Source of the DNA: an uncultured Actinomycetes bacterium
Lineage (GTDB): Bacteria > Actinomycetota > Actinomycetes > Nanopelagicales > Nanopelagicaceae
DNA length: 42,064 nt
Direction: 5' to 3'
Assembly (NCBI GenBank): GCA_903852815.1
Contig: CAINRW010000093.1
Location: forward strand, 1-42,064
Part shown: piece by piece, positions 1 through 9,638 of the stretch
Position numbering within the stretch: the stretch's first letter is position 1
Layout: each line of letters starts with the position of its first letter
Notes under the pieces: model-generated
Database searches by the model: none
Seen by the model: the letters and a program-made list of their open reading frames with translations, nothing else
What the model was told of the DNA's origin: nothing
Translations under genes and position numbers: made by a program

Positions 1-479
1 GCTGAGTCCAGTGAGTGACGTCGCCACTCCTCTAGATATTTATCGATTCCAATTGGTGACTTCTCGAGTTCACCGCGCAAAATCTCTGCTTTCTCCTTAA
101 GGCGACGATGGCGTCCCTCAAGAATTCGTACTCTGTTCTTTGATGATGTTGGGGAAAAAAATGCAAAGCGGATTTCAAAACCTTCATCTTCCCAAGTTTC
201 AGGGCTGACTGTTTCGGTGAGATCTTCGAAGCGGGCTGCACCTTTGGGGGTAATGTCATAAACAATTCGCGAGCGCCGTGACGGTGATTCAACGACGCTC
301 TCCTCAATTAATCCCGCTTCCATCATTCGACGAAGTTGGGGATATAAAACTGAAAATGAAAGCGCTCGGAATGGGCCAAAAATTGCCCCCATGCGCTTGC
401 GCAGTTCATAGCCGTGAAGTGGTGTCTGGGATAGCAGGCCAAGGAGTGCAAACTCGAGTGATTCACTTCTAGAGCGCAT
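1..479 (-). CDS. PadR family transcriptional regulator (C-terminus cut by window edge)
   Basis: My reverse-strand translation from ATG at 479: MRSRSESLEFALLGLLSQTPLHGYELRKRMGAIFGPFRALSFSVLYPQLRRMMEAGLIEE..., a PadR winged helix; GGAGG just upstream. Absent from the ORF track because it is open at the edge. Confidence 0.9.
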   Translation of the reverse strand, partial: MRSRSESLEFALLGLLSQTPLHGYELRKRMGAIFGPFRALSFSVLYPQLRRMMEAGLIEESVVESPSRRSRIVYDITPKGAARFEDLTETVSPETWEDEGFEIRFAFFSPTSSKNRVRILEGRHRRLKEKAEILRGELEKSPIGIDKYLEEWRRHSLDS

Positions 480-502
480 TTCGACCTCCTACCTTACGTT
501 TT

Positions 503-558
503 ACCTATCGGCTTATGTATCTATTCGATATATCCAGACGTAATGTATTACGATAGGT
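503..558. promoter_or_regulatory. Inverted repeat ACCTATCG...CGATAGGT upstream of padR (candidate operator)
   Basis: 8-bp perfect arms at 503-510 and 551-558, in the intergenic region between padR and the permease. Confidence 0.35.
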
Positions 559-712
559 GCAGCGGTGCAAATTGAACACTCCTAAAAAGTGAGCTTTTAC
601 CCCTTCTAGGGTGTGGCGTACGCCTCAGTAGCAATCACGCCAGTTCTAGGCTCCCCTTTAATGCCAAACATCTTTAGTGCTTGGCCTTAGGAGATCTGAA
701 AGGACGTCAGAA

Positions 713-1972
713 ATGTCGCTACTCTCATGGAAACTTCATGGAAACGGTAAATCACTCACCCCAGGCGCAGTTGTTTCAACTGATGAACGCTTGACGTGGC
801 CTCGCACTATAGGTGTAGGCCTGCAACATATCGCTGCAATGTTTGGAGCCACCTTCCTCGTTCCGCTCATCACTGGATTTCCCCCAACTACAACGCTTTT
901 CTTTTCTGGAATCGGCACACTGCTTTTCCTTGCGCTGACTCACAATAAAGTTCCAAGCTATTTAGGTTCCTCTTTCGCCTTCCTTGCACCAATCGCAGCA
1001 GCTAAGACAGGTGGCGGCATGTCTGCAGCCCTTGGCGGAGTCGTTGTGACTGGTCTAATTCTTGCCGCAGTCGGTCTCATTGTTCGACAAGCCGGAATCA
1101 ATTGGATCAACTGGATGCTGCCACCAGTAGTAACTGGAACTATCGTCATGGTTATTGGTTTGAATTTAGCGGGAGCTGCTAAAAATAACTTTGCTGCAGG
1201 ACCGATGATCGGCTTAATCACTTTGGCATCAATTGCCTTAATCTCAGCAATTTCTCGCGGGTTCCTCAATCGCATCAGCATTTTCGCTGGCTTAGTTGTT
1301 GGTTACATCGTCGCCTTGATTCAAGGTGATGTTAAAACAGAAACTATTGGCGCAGCAAAATGGGTTGCCATGCCTTCATTTACAACACCAACTTTTGATG
1401 GCAAAGCGATTGTTCTTTTCTTACCAGTAGTCCTTGTCTTGATTGCAGAAAATGTCGGTCACGTTAAAGCTGTTGCATCAATGACTGGCAAGAATCTCGA
1501 TGATCAAATGGGTACTGCCCTTATGGCAGATGGTCTTGCCACAACACTTGCTGGTCTCGGCGGAGGTTCAGGAACAACTACGTATGCTGAAAATATCGGC
1601 GTAATGGCGGCAACTCGTGTGTATTCAACTGCGGCATATTGGATTGCCGGAGTTGGCGCAGTTGGCTTGTCACTGTCTCCAAAGTTTGGGGCAGTTCTAA
1701 GTGCTACTCCAGTTGGAGCTCTTGGTGGAGTTGGCGTTGCGCTATTTGGAATGATCGGTGTTCTGGGCGCTCGCATTTGGATTGAAGGCAAAGTTGATTT
1801 CGCTAACTCAACAAATTTAATCATTGCAGCTTCTGCTTTGATTATTGGAATCTCAGATATGTCATGGACTCGTGGAGATTACACATTTAGCGGAATCATC
1901 AATGCAACATTGGTAGCGATTATTGGTTACCGAGTTCTAAGTTCAATTGCATCAGCACGAGGCAATAACTAA
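713..1972 (+). CDS. uraA: Uracil/xanthine permease (NCS2 family)
   Basis: Protein MSLLSWKLHGNGKSLTPG...VGLQHIAAMFGATFLVPLITGFPPTTTLFFSGIGTLLF; ATG at 713 with AAAGGA upstream preferred over GTG 677. Confidence 0.9.
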   Translation: MSLLSWKLHGNGKSLTPGAVVSTDERLTWPRTIGVGLQHIAAMFGATFLVPLITGFPPTTTLFFSGIGTLLFLALTHNKVPSYLGSSFAFLAPIAAAKTGGGMSAALGGVVVTGLILAAVGLIVRQAGINWINWMLPPVVTGTIVMVIGLNLAGAAKNNFAAGPMIGLITLASIALISAISRGFLNRISIFAGLVVGYIVALIQGDVKTETIGAAKWVAMPSFTTPTFDGKAIVLFLPVVLVLIAENVGHVKAVASMTGKNLDDQMGTALMADGLATTLAGLGGGSGTTTYAENIGVMAATRVYSTAAYWIAGVGAVGLSLSPKFGAVLSATPVGALGGVGVALFGMIGVLGARIWIEGKVDFANSTNLIIAASALIIGISDMSWTRGDYTFSGIINATLVAIIGYRVLSSIASARGNN

Positions 1973-1982
1973 TATCTAACCC

Positions 1983-2627
1983 ATGGTGATTCCATCACGG
2001 CTAGCTGAATACCTTGTTGCCGCGATGGTAATTATCTTGGCGCCTGGCCCGAGCGTTTTATTCGTAATCGCTCGGGCCATCGCCTGGGGTCGAAAGACTG
2101 CCGTCTTTACTGTTGCCGGCAATGTGACTGGAGCCTTTTGTTTATCTGTCTTCGTCGCTTTAGGTCTTGGCCCGATTTTGCAAAGATCAGATCTTGCCTA
2201 CACCGCAGTTCAGTGGGGTGGCGGGTTGTATCTAATGTATTTAGGAGTTGATGCAATTCGACACCGCAAGACTCATGCCGCAGATATGACGAATCAAGGA
2301 GATTTCGCTCCAGGAGTTTTTCGGTCTATGCGCGATGGTTTTTGGGTCGGAGCCCTAAATCCAAAGGGAGTCGTCTTCTTTGCCGCAGTGTTGCCACAAT
2401 TTATTGATCGAGAGCGAGGCAGCATCACTGCGCAGTTGATTTTACTCGGGGCTATTTTTGCAGCTCTGGCTTTTATTTCAGATGGCTCTTGGGGAATGCT
2501 CGCTGGCACTGCCCGCGCGTGGCTAGCGAAAGATTCCAGCAGGTTAGAAAAACTACGTGCGACTGGCGGGGCGATCATGATTGCACTGGGTGTATCGGTA
2601 TTGGTCTTAGCAAATGTCAGTGGCTAG
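1983..2627 (+). CDS. LysE family translocator
   Basis: LAEYLVAAMVIILAPGPSVLFVIARAIAWGRKTA N-terminal signature; about 214 aa membrane protein. Confidence 0.88.
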   Translation: MVIPSRLAEYLVAAMVIILAPGPSVLFVIARAIAWGRKTAVFTVAGNVTGAFCLSVFVALGLGPILQRSDLAYTAVQWGGGLYLMYLGVDAIRHRKTHAADMTNQGDFAPGVFRSMRDGFWVGALNPKGVVFFAAVLPQFIDRERGSITAQLILLGAIFAALAFISDGSWGMLAGTARAWLAKDSSRLEKLRATGGAIMIALGVSVLVLANVSG

Positions 2628-2642
2628 CGAGAGAATATTGTT

Positions 2643-3326
2643 ATGAAAAAACCAGTAAAGCCAGCCCGTGAAAATATCTCGCCATCTGATTTAACTTTTG
2701 GCCTATCTACGTGCAAGCGATGTCTATGGGTTAAATACTGGTACAAAGTTACTTCGCCTATGGTGATGCCACTTGTCGGCACACTCTCCCGATTGCAGGA
2801 AGAGTATTTTCAAGGTGCAGATATGCCAACAATTGATCCCGGACTTCGAGCCGGAAAAGTTACTAAGTGGAGCGAGTTTGTGAAGAGCGCTCCAATTGTG
2901 ATCGATGGAGCGCAGACACGTTGGCGCATTTTAGGAAAATACGATCTGCTCTCTTCAAATGAAGATGGAACTGTGGGATTAATTGATTGCAAAGTTTCAG
3001 AATCTGAACGCGATAGCGGTGCATTTTATTCACCACAACTTGAGGCATATGCATATGCACTTGAAAAGCCATTAACGGGTAAAGCTGTGGAAGTAGCTTC
3101 CATGGGATTGTTAGTGTGGAAACCAACTCACACTATGGGTAACAATCCTGACAATGCAGGTTTTGGAATTTATCAAAAATATATCTCAGTGCCACGAAAT
3201 CAAGCTGAGTTTATCTCTGTTATTTCTCAATTCATCGATGTCCTCGAGGGTGAAATTCCAGAAGCTGGCCCTACGTGTGAAACATGTAATTTCTTAACTG
3301 CCAGAAATGCGTTGGATCTGCTTTAG
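2643..3326 (+). CDS. PD-(D/E)XK superfamily nuclease-like protein, Cas4/RecB-like, with paired Cys motifs
   Basis: Motifs GKYDLL...GLIDCKVSES and SPQLEAYAYAL; N-terminal CKRC and C-terminal CETC suggest a Fe-S cluster. Confidence 0.75.
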   Translation: MKKPVKPARENISPSDLTFGLSTCKRCLWVKYWYKVTSPMVMPLVGTLSRLQEEYFQGADMPTIDPGLRAGKVTKWSEFVKSAPIVIDGAQTRWRILGKYDLLSSNEDGTVGLIDCKVSESERDSGAFYSPQLEAYAYALEKPLTGKAVEVASMGLLVWKPTHTMGNNPDNAGFGIYQKYISVPRNQAEFISVISQFIDVLEGEIPEAGPTCETCNFLTARNALDLL

Positions 3327-4024
3327 TCTTCCTCGCCGGCAACATTAATATCATCAGGTTTAGATTTTTTCGGTGCATAGACATCTATATATTCTTGACC
3401 TGACATGCTTTGAATCGCATTCATAATTTGATCTGTAACTTCACGTAGATACAGCATGTCGGTTGAATCGCCGTCAAAATACATTGGTTTACCAAAGTGC
3501 ATTCCTACACGATGTAAATTTGGAATCACTTTTCCAGTTGGTTGAATTTTCTCAGTGTTAAACATTGCAACCGGTATGACGGGTGCACCAGATTCAATTG
3601 CTAGCCGGGCAATACCAGTACGGCCTTTATATAAACGCCCGTCAGGTGAACGAGTTCCCTCAGGATAGATTCCAAGGCACTCACCTTCGGCAAGAACTTT
3701 TAAACCTGTAATCAATGCAGCTTCGCTTCTGCGCCCACCTGAACGATCGACCGGTACTTGGCCAAGTGCGATAAAAGTTAACTTCTTAATAAATCCCTTA
3801 ACGCCAGGTGAAGTGAAGTACTCACTTTTGGCCAGAAAGGTCACTTTGCGCGGAACTACTAGCGGCATAAAAATTGAATCGCTAAAGGAGAGATGGTTGG
3901 AGGCAATAATGACCGGGCCTTTGGCCGGCACATTTCGCAAGCCCTTTACCTTTGGACGAAAGCCGGCCATCAGAAATGGGGTCAGGAAAGCCCTCAGTGT
4001 CCCGTAGGGCAGGTTGTTTAGCAC
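3323..4024 (-). CDS. plsC: 1-acyl-sn-glycerol-3-phosphate acyltransferase (PlsC family)
   Basis: VIIASNHLSFSDSIFMP (HX4D-like motif) and YPEGTRSPDGRLYKGRTGIARLA. Confidence 0.88.
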   Translation of the reverse strand: MLNNLPYGTLRAFLTPFLMAGFRPKVKGLRNVPAKGPVIIASNHLSFSDSIFMPLVVPRKVTFLAKSEYFTSPGVKGFIKKLTFIALGQVPVDRSGGRRSEAALITGLKVLAEGECLGIYPEGTRSPDGRLYKGRTGIARLAIESGAPVIPVAMFNTEKIQPTGKVIPNLHRVGMHFGKPMYFDGDSTDMLYLREVTDQIMNAIQSMSGQEYIDVYAPKKSKPDDINVAGEED

Positions 4025-4068
4025 TCCCCTAATTTAGTGGCTATTGCCAAATATGACACTATCGGGGA

Positions 4069-4329
4069 GTGAGCAAAATAGGCCCAGAGGATTTCGACGA
4101 AGAAGAACTCATCCGCAGCGAGTTTGAATCAATCGTCTCCGGTCTCTCTCTTGATGAATCCGCGCCTACAACCTATCTCGATGAACTCGATGCTTTTGAA
4201 GATCATAATCGCTTCATCCCACCTAATCCCCCAGGTCAATCACCTCGAGCATTTTTTCGTTCAGTCAAGAATGCAATCAGGCGTTGGTTTAATTCGGGTT
4301 ACCGCGATGATGATGGAGCAACGCTATGA
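4069..4329 (+). CDS. Conserved-looking acidic hypothetical protein, 86 aa
   Basis: ORF with GTG start, overlaps the next CDS by 4 nt; no family recognised. Confidence 0.6.
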   Translation: MSKIGPEDFDEEELIRSEFESIVSGLSLDESAPTTYLDELDAFEDHNRFIPPNPPGQSPRAFFRSVKNAIRRWFNSGYRDDDGATL

Positions 4330-5309
4330 GTGATTTTAAGTGGGGAATTTTAGGCGCTGGAAAGATTGCCCATGCATTTTCAAGTGATCTCAAGAATTTA
4401 CCAAATCACCAAGTTGGCGCGGTTGGTTCACGTACTTTAGAAAACGCGCAACAATTCGCGGCCGCCTTTAATTGTGAAAACGCTTATGGGAGTTATGAAG
4501 AGTTAGTCAATGACTCTTCAATCGATGCAATTTATGTGGCAACACCGCACCCTATGCACAAAGATAATGTCATCCTTGCATTGAACGCCGGTAAACCAGT
4601 CTTATGTGAAAAACCTTTTGCAGTAAATGCAAGTGAAGCCAAGGAAATGATTGATGCTGCACGCAAAAATAATGTCGCACTCATGGAAGCAATGTGGGCA
4701 AGATTTTTACCGCACTATGCAAAGATTCGAGACATCATTGCAAGTCGCGTTCTGGGTGAGATAACAACTATCCATGCTGACCATGGACAATCTTTAGCCA
4801 GCAAAGGAATTGCGCGATTAGTCGAACCAGATTTAGCTGGTGGAGCACTGCTTGATTTAGGGATCTACCCAATTTCATTGGCGCACATGATTCTTGGTCA
4901 GCCAAGTGAAATTCTTGCGACCGCTACATTGACGCAGGCAGGCGTGGATGCGCAAACTTCAATGGTTTTCACTTATCAGAATGGTTCTCAAGCAATTCTT
5001 ACCACAACAATGTTGGCAAAGACTCCATGTACTGCCGTGATTGCTGGACTTAATGGCTACCTTCAAATAGATCAAACGTTTTATAACCCAACGTCGATGC
5101 GGCTCGTTTTAAATGATGGAAGCATTCAAGAATTTGCACGCGATTATCATGGCCATGGTTTACGTGAACAAGCCCTAGAGTTTGAGCGAGTGGTTAGAAA
5201 TAATCAAAGCGAGTCACCGATACTTACGTGGAAAGACACCCTTGAAATAATGCAGTGCATGGATGATGTAAGAGCGTTAATTAACCTTAAATATCCATTC
5301 GAGAATTAA
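4326..5309 (+). CDS. Gfo/Idh/MocA family oxidoreductase
   Basis: WGILGAGKIAHAFSSDLK Rossmann motif; VLCEKPFAVNASEAKEMI (EKP motif). Confidence 0.92.
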   Translation: MSDFKWGILGAGKIAHAFSSDLKNLPNHQVGAVGSRTLENAQQFAAAFNCENAYGSYEELVNDSSIDAIYVATPHPMHKDNVILALNAGKPVLCEKPFAVNASEAKEMIDAARKNNVALMEAMWARFLPHYAKIRDIIASRVLGEITTIHADHGQSLASKGIARLVEPDLAGGALLDLGIYPISLAHMILGQPSEILATATLTQAGVDAQTSMVFTYQNGSQAILTTTMLAKTPCTAVIAGLNGYLQIDQTFYNPTSMRLVLNDGSIQEFARDYHGHGLREQALEFERVVRNNQSESPILTWKDTLEIMQCMDDVRALINLKYPFEN

Positions 5310-6250
5310 TTTCTCGCTAGATCTGCAACTCCAACTAATCCTGCTTCATTTCCTAATTTAGCTGCAACAAGTTCAGGGTATGGATGCTTGCCCGCAAAAG
5401 GCATGTTTCGCTCTAATGATTCACGGGTTGGTTTTAGCAAAATCTCACCAGCATCAATCACGCCGCCGCCAATTACAACGCAGGCTGGATCGAGCAAAAC
5501 AGAGAGTGAGGCGATTCCCGCGCCCAACCATTGTCCAGTTGTATTAAAAGCGGCAAGTGCAACCGCATCGCCGTCTCGTGCCGCTTCGGTAATTGCTTGA
5601 CCTGTTAAACCAGCAACGGTGCCATCGCCTCTAGAAAGTAAATTTCTAGCAACTTCTGGACTAGCGTTAATTGCTTCGCGTGCATGGCGAAGTAGCGCAT
5701 TTCCTGATGCATATTGTTCGAAGCAACCGCGTGCACCACAGCCACACAAGTGGCCTTCGGGAACAACACGTAAATGTCCAAACTCTGCCGCGATTCCAAA
5801 TGCGCCGCGATACAACGCACCATTAACAACGATTCCACCGCCAATGCCAGTACCAACTGTAAGCATCATCATGTGGTCTTGATTTTGACCTGCACCAAAT
5901 TTAGCTTCGCCCCACGCTGCGGCGTTAGCATCATTTTCAATTACTACTGGCAGTCCAATTAATTGAGTCAATTGATTGTCTAGATCTACGCCATTCCAAT
6001 CGGCAATATTTGGTGTAGCCAACATTGTTTTTCTATCCGATGAAACGAATCCAGCTGCAGAAACTCCTACTGAAGTTACTGTGTATTGAGTTAGAAGTTC
6101 TTTGGCTACATCGGCAATAGTTTGAGTAAGAGCAACTCCACCTTGTCGTGGAGTATCTTTTCGCGCCGTCGTTATGACATTTCCTTCTTCATCTACAACT
6201 CCACCAAGAATTTTGGTGCCACCAACATCAATACCGATTGTGTATGACAT
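5306..6250 (-). CDS. ROK family sugar kinase (probable glucokinase)
   Basis: TIGIDVGGTKILGGVVDEEG; ENDANAAAWGEAKFGAG; CGCGARGCFEQYASG ROK zinc motif. Confidence 0.92.
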   Translation of the reverse strand: MSYTIGIDVGGTKILGGVVDEEGNVITTARKDTPRQGGVALTQTIADVAKELLTQYTVTSVGVSAAGFVSSDRKTMLATPNIADWNGVDLDNQLTQLIGLPVVIENDANAAAWGEAKFGAGQNQDHMMMLTVGTGIGGGIVVNGALYRGAFGIAAEFGHLRVVPEGHLCGCGARGCFEQYASGNALLRHAREAINASPEVARNLLSRGDGTVAGLTGQAITEAARDGDAVALAAFNTTGQWLGAGIASLSVLLDPACVVIGGGVIDAGEILLKPTRESLERNMPFAGKHPYPELVAAKLGNEAGLVGVADLARN

Positions 6251-6259
6251 CTATGTAAA

Positions 6260-6697
6260 TTAGCTTTCTAGTGAAGACTTAAGTTGTGAGAGTGCTTGAT
6301 CAATTGTTGCCTTTTCAGCCTTTTGGCGCATCATTGCCGGAATCGGCATCGAGAGCGAAACGCTGAGTTGGTATGTCACTTGCGTTGAGTCCTCATCGAT
6401 TGCCTTAACGATGTAGGCGCCATCCATCGTTGTTAGAAGATCTGCATCATCGAGGGAAAAGCTCAGTTGTGCCGGCGCTTGGCTCCAGTCATAGTCCAAA
6501 ATGACACGGTCCTTCATCATCCCGGCATCAATGCTCAATTTCGCCTTTAGCGCCCGGCCTTGGTCATCGCGCTCGACAACTTCGCTGGATTTAATAGATG
6601 TTGACCAGGTTGGATAATCCTCAATTGCAAATAGGGCGGCGCAGACATCGGCTAACGGGGCCTCTATGGTGATAGTTGAACTACTCAAATCGCTCAT
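6260..6697 (-). CDS. SRPBCC / polyketide cyclase-like family protein
   Basis: STITIEAPLADVCAALFAIEDYPTWSTSIKSSEVVERD START/Coq10-like pattern. Confidence 0.8.
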   Translation of the reverse strand: MSDLSSSTITIEAPLADVCAALFAIEDYPTWSTSIKSSEVVERDDQGRALKAKLSIDAGMMKDRVILDYDWSQAPAQLSFSLDDADLLTTMDGAYIVKAIDEDSTQVTYQLSVSLSMPIPAMMRQKAEKATIDQALSQLKSSLES

Positions 6698-6752
6698 GGT
6701 GGCAAGGTTACCCTCTTCCGTATTTATTATTTCTCACGCTAGCGTTAGCGCC

Positions 6753-8543
6753 ATGAATGAAGTCACAGCACCTGCCCTCGTACCCGCGGCCACTGCCGGC
6801 AACCTCACTAACCTCATTGCTGAACGCGCCTGGTTTGAACCAGAGCGAATCACAATGTCTCGACCTCTCGGAGATGGCTGGCAAAGCGTCACCGCCCGCG
6901 AAGTTGATGAAGAAATCAGAGCAACAGCAAAGGGATTAATTGCTGCTGGAGTTGGCGCAGGTGATCGCGTAGCCATTATGGCTCGCACTCGTTATGAATG
7001 GACCATTCTAGATTTCGCGATTTGGTTTAGCGGCGCAGTTGTTGTGCCGATCTATGACACATCATCGGCAGAGCAGATCGATTGGATTCTCAATGACTCA
7101 GGCGCAGTTGGCATTATTGTCGAGACGCCGGTCCTTCGCGAATTAGTACAAACTGTTCAGCCATCACACACCAAACATGTGTGGACCATGACTGAAGATG
7201 TATTAGCGGTTCTTAAAAATGCTGGTGCACATATCAGTGATGAAGAAATCGATCGTCGACGTAATTCACTCGGACCAGATTCTTTGGCAACACTTATTTA
7301 TACATCTGGAACGACCGGAAAACCTAAAGGCGTATCGCTTACGCATGGAAATTTCCTTGCAGAGTGTGGAAACGTTGTGCAAGGCGCAAGTGACTTATTC
7401 TTAAAGCCAGGTGGATCTACTTTGCTTTTCTTGCCAGTAGCCCATGTTTTCGGACGCATGGTTCAAATTGGAGCAATCAATGCAGGACTCCACCTTGCGC
7501 ACTGCAGTGATCCAGTCGGTCGCTTGCCATTTGATTTAGCTTCATTCAAACCAACATTTGTGCTTGCAGTTCCACGTATATTTGAAAAGATCTATAACGG
7601 TGCTGAAGCTCGCGCAGAGGCTGCAGGTAAGGGAAAAATATTTAGAAAAGCTGCAGATGTAGCGATTGCATACTCTGAAAACATGGATAAGAAATCAATA
7701 TCACCGTTACTTTCACTCAAGCACGCTCTATTCGACAAATTGGTGTACTCAAAAATTCGTGCAGGTATGGGTGGACGTGTTGAGGCGGCAATCTCAGGTG
7801 GCGCTCCCTTAGGTGCGCGACTTGGTCACTTCTATCGAGGCGCAGGAATCACAATCTTGGAAGGCTACGGACTCACTGAAACAACTGCTGGAGCCACGTT
7901 GAATTTAACTGGTGCACATCGCGTGGGATCAGTTGGACGACCAATTCCAGGTACGTCGATAAAGATTGCTGAAGATGGCGAAGTTCTCATTCGCGGACCA
8001 ATTGTGATGCGCGGATATTGGCAAAACGATGCAGCTAATGCTGAAGTATTTAATGAAGATCATTGGTTCAAATCAGGTGACCTCGGCAAACTCGATGATG
8101 AAGGATTCCTCTACATCGTTGGCCGCAAGAAAGAATTAATTGTTACTGCTGGTGGAAAAAATGTCGCACCGGCAGTTCTTGAAGATCGACTGCGAGCTCA
8201 TCCTTTAGTAAGTCAATGCATGGTGGTCGGAGATAACCAGCCATTTATTGCAGCGCTCGTGACTATTGACCAAGATGCACTTAAGGCTTGGGTGACTAAT
8301 CACAAAAAAGACGGTGCCTCATTAGCAGATTTAGCCAATGACCCAGATTTGATTGCAGTAATTCAAACGGCTGTCGATGATGCAAATAAGGCAGTAAGTC
8401 GCGCAGAGTCAATCCGTAAATTCGTAATCTTGTCATCGGATTTCACGATAGCTGGTGGGCACTTAACGCAAAAACTTTCAGTCAAGCGTCACGTCGTTGC
8501 GAAGGAATTCGCAAAGGAGATTGAACAACTCTTTACTAAGTAA
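6753..8543 (+). CDS. Long-chain acyl-CoA synthetase (AMP-forming)
   Basis: LIYTSGTTGKPKGVSLTHGN, ILEGYGLTETTAGAT, GRKKELIVTAGGKNVAPA motifs; ATG at 6753 preferred to the upstream ORF start. Confidence 0.93.
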   Translation: MNEVTAPALVPAATAGNLTNLIAERAWFEPERITMSRPLGDGWQSVTAREVDEEIRATAKGLIAAGVGAGDRVAIMARTRYEWTILDFAIWFSGAVVVPIYDTSSAEQIDWILNDSGAVGIIVETPVLRELVQTVQPSHTKHVWTMTEDVLAVLKNAGAHISDEEIDRRRNSLGPDSLATLIYTSGTTGKPKGVSLTHGNFLAECGNVVQGASDLFLKPGGSTLLFLPVAHVFGRMVQIGAINAGLHLAHCSDPVGRLPFDLASFKPTFVLAVPRIFEKIYNGAEARAEAAGKGKIFRKAADVAIAYSENMDKKSISPLLSLKHALFDKLVYSKIRAGMGGRVEAAISGGAPLGARLGHFYRGAGITILEGYGLTETTAGATLNLTGAHRVGSVGRPIPGTSIKIAEDGEVLIRGPIVMRGYWQNDAANAEVFNEDHWFKSGDLGKLDDEGFLYIVGRKKELIVTAGGKNVAPAVLEDRLRAHPLVSQCMVVGDNQPFIAALVTIDQDALKAWVTNHKKDGASLADLANDPDLIAVIQTAVDDANKAVSRAESIRKFVILSSDFTIAGGHLTQKLSVKRHVVAKEFAKEIEQLFTK

Positions 8544-8547
8544 TTAT

Positions 8548-9030
8548 GTGATTACTTCCCAGCGAATCCGTTTCGCACAAGAGTTACACGATGGCATCGC
8601 CCAAGATCTCGTGGGTCTGGGCTATGCCATCGATCTCATCCTTGCCACAAGTGAAAACCTTTCAGAACGTGACTCATTGCGGGCACTTCGCCTAGATGTC
8701 ATTTCAATCATCGATAAAGTTCGCCGAGAAATCTTCCAACTGCGTCAATCAAGTGGTGACGTGGACGTCCTGCACACTGAACCTGAAATAAGAGTCACGC
8801 TTGAAAGAGTTTTCAAAGAGATTATCGACAACGTGCTCACCCACTCACAAGCAAGTGATCTTAAAATCACAATTTCAGATAATGGTTTAGGTGGTGCGCA
8901 AGAGAAATTTGGTCACCACGGTTTGCAGGGAATTCGAGAAAGAGTTGGAGAATTAGCTGGAACCTGTGTTATTAGTTCAGATTTCATAGGTACTACTTTT
9001 ACTTTAGATATTCCGATAGCCACTTCATGA
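8548..9030 (+). CDS. Minimal NarL/DesK-type histidine kinase (HisKA_3 + HATPase, no sensor region)
   Basis: RIRFAQELHDGIAQDLVGLGYAIDLI H-box; EIIDNVLTHS N-box; SDNGLGG and GHHGLQGIRERV G-boxes; GTG 8548 just after the fadD stop. Confidence 0.82.
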   Translation: MITSQRIRFAQELHDGIAQDLVGLGYAIDLILATSENLSERDSLRALRLDVISIIDKVRREIFQLRQSSGDVDVLHTEPEIRVTLERVFKEIIDNVLTHSQASDLKITISDNGLGGAQEKFGHHGLQGIRERVGELAGTCVISSDFIGTTFTLDIPIATS

Positions 9031-9638
9031 CTTCGATTGTCATCATTGATGACCACCCACTCATACGTGAGTCGCTCATACGAGCGTTAAGAATTGAAGG
9101 CCATACAGAAATTTATGAAGCGGGAACGATTTCACAAGGTCGCTCACGCATTGCCGCCCACAACCCACAACTGATTCTTGTTGACCTTGATCTTCCCGAC
9201 GGCTCGGGTTTTGAATTAGTCTCGTGGGCACGTTCAATATCTGCCGACATTGCCATCGTAGTTTTGACGTTCCATGAAGATTCCAATCACGTAATCGCAG
9301 CCATGAAAGCTGGCGCAAGTGCTTATGTCTGCAAAAGTGCCCCAATTCCTGAACTCATTTCGGCAATAAACCATGCTTTAAGTTCGCCATTAAGTTTTAG
9401 TGCGAGAAATCTCGCCGTACTTCTCAATCAATCTATAACAGAGAAAAAATTAACTGCACGTGAATACGATCTTCTTGCCTTGCTTGAGACGGGCATGACC
9501 ACCAAAGAGATTGCAGAACGTTTGTTTATAAGTCAGGCAACGGCGAAAACGCACTTGGCCTCTATTTATCGAAAACTAGAAGTTAAAAATCGAACTTCAG
9601 CAGTTAGGGTTTATCGCAGTTCCCAATTAGGGATATAG
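9027..9638 (+). CDS. NarL/LuxR family response regulator
   Basis: IVIIDDHPLIRESL receiver; VDLDLPDGSGFEL; LTAREYDLLALLETGMTTKEIAERLFISQATAKTHLASIYRKL HTH; ATGA overlap with the kinase. Confidence 0.94.
   Translation: MTSIVIIDDHPLIRESLIRALRIEGHTEIYEAGTISQGRSRIAAHNPQLILVDLDLPDGSGFELVSWARSISADIAIVVLTFHEDSNHVIAAMKAGASAYVCKSAPIPELISAINHALSSPLSFSARNLAVLLNQSITEKKLTAREYDLLALLETGMTTKEIAERLFISQATAKTHLASIYRKLEVKNRTSAVRVYRSSQLGI

Noticed and set aside
32-307. Track ORF of 91 aa on the minus strand
   Set aside because: It is an out-of-frame shadow of the partial PadR gene, whose true frame reads through 1-479.
2643-3326. Cas4-like protein as evidence for a CRISPR-Cas system
   Set aside because: No repeat-spacer array and no other cas genes anywhere in the window; neighbours are transport and lipid genes.
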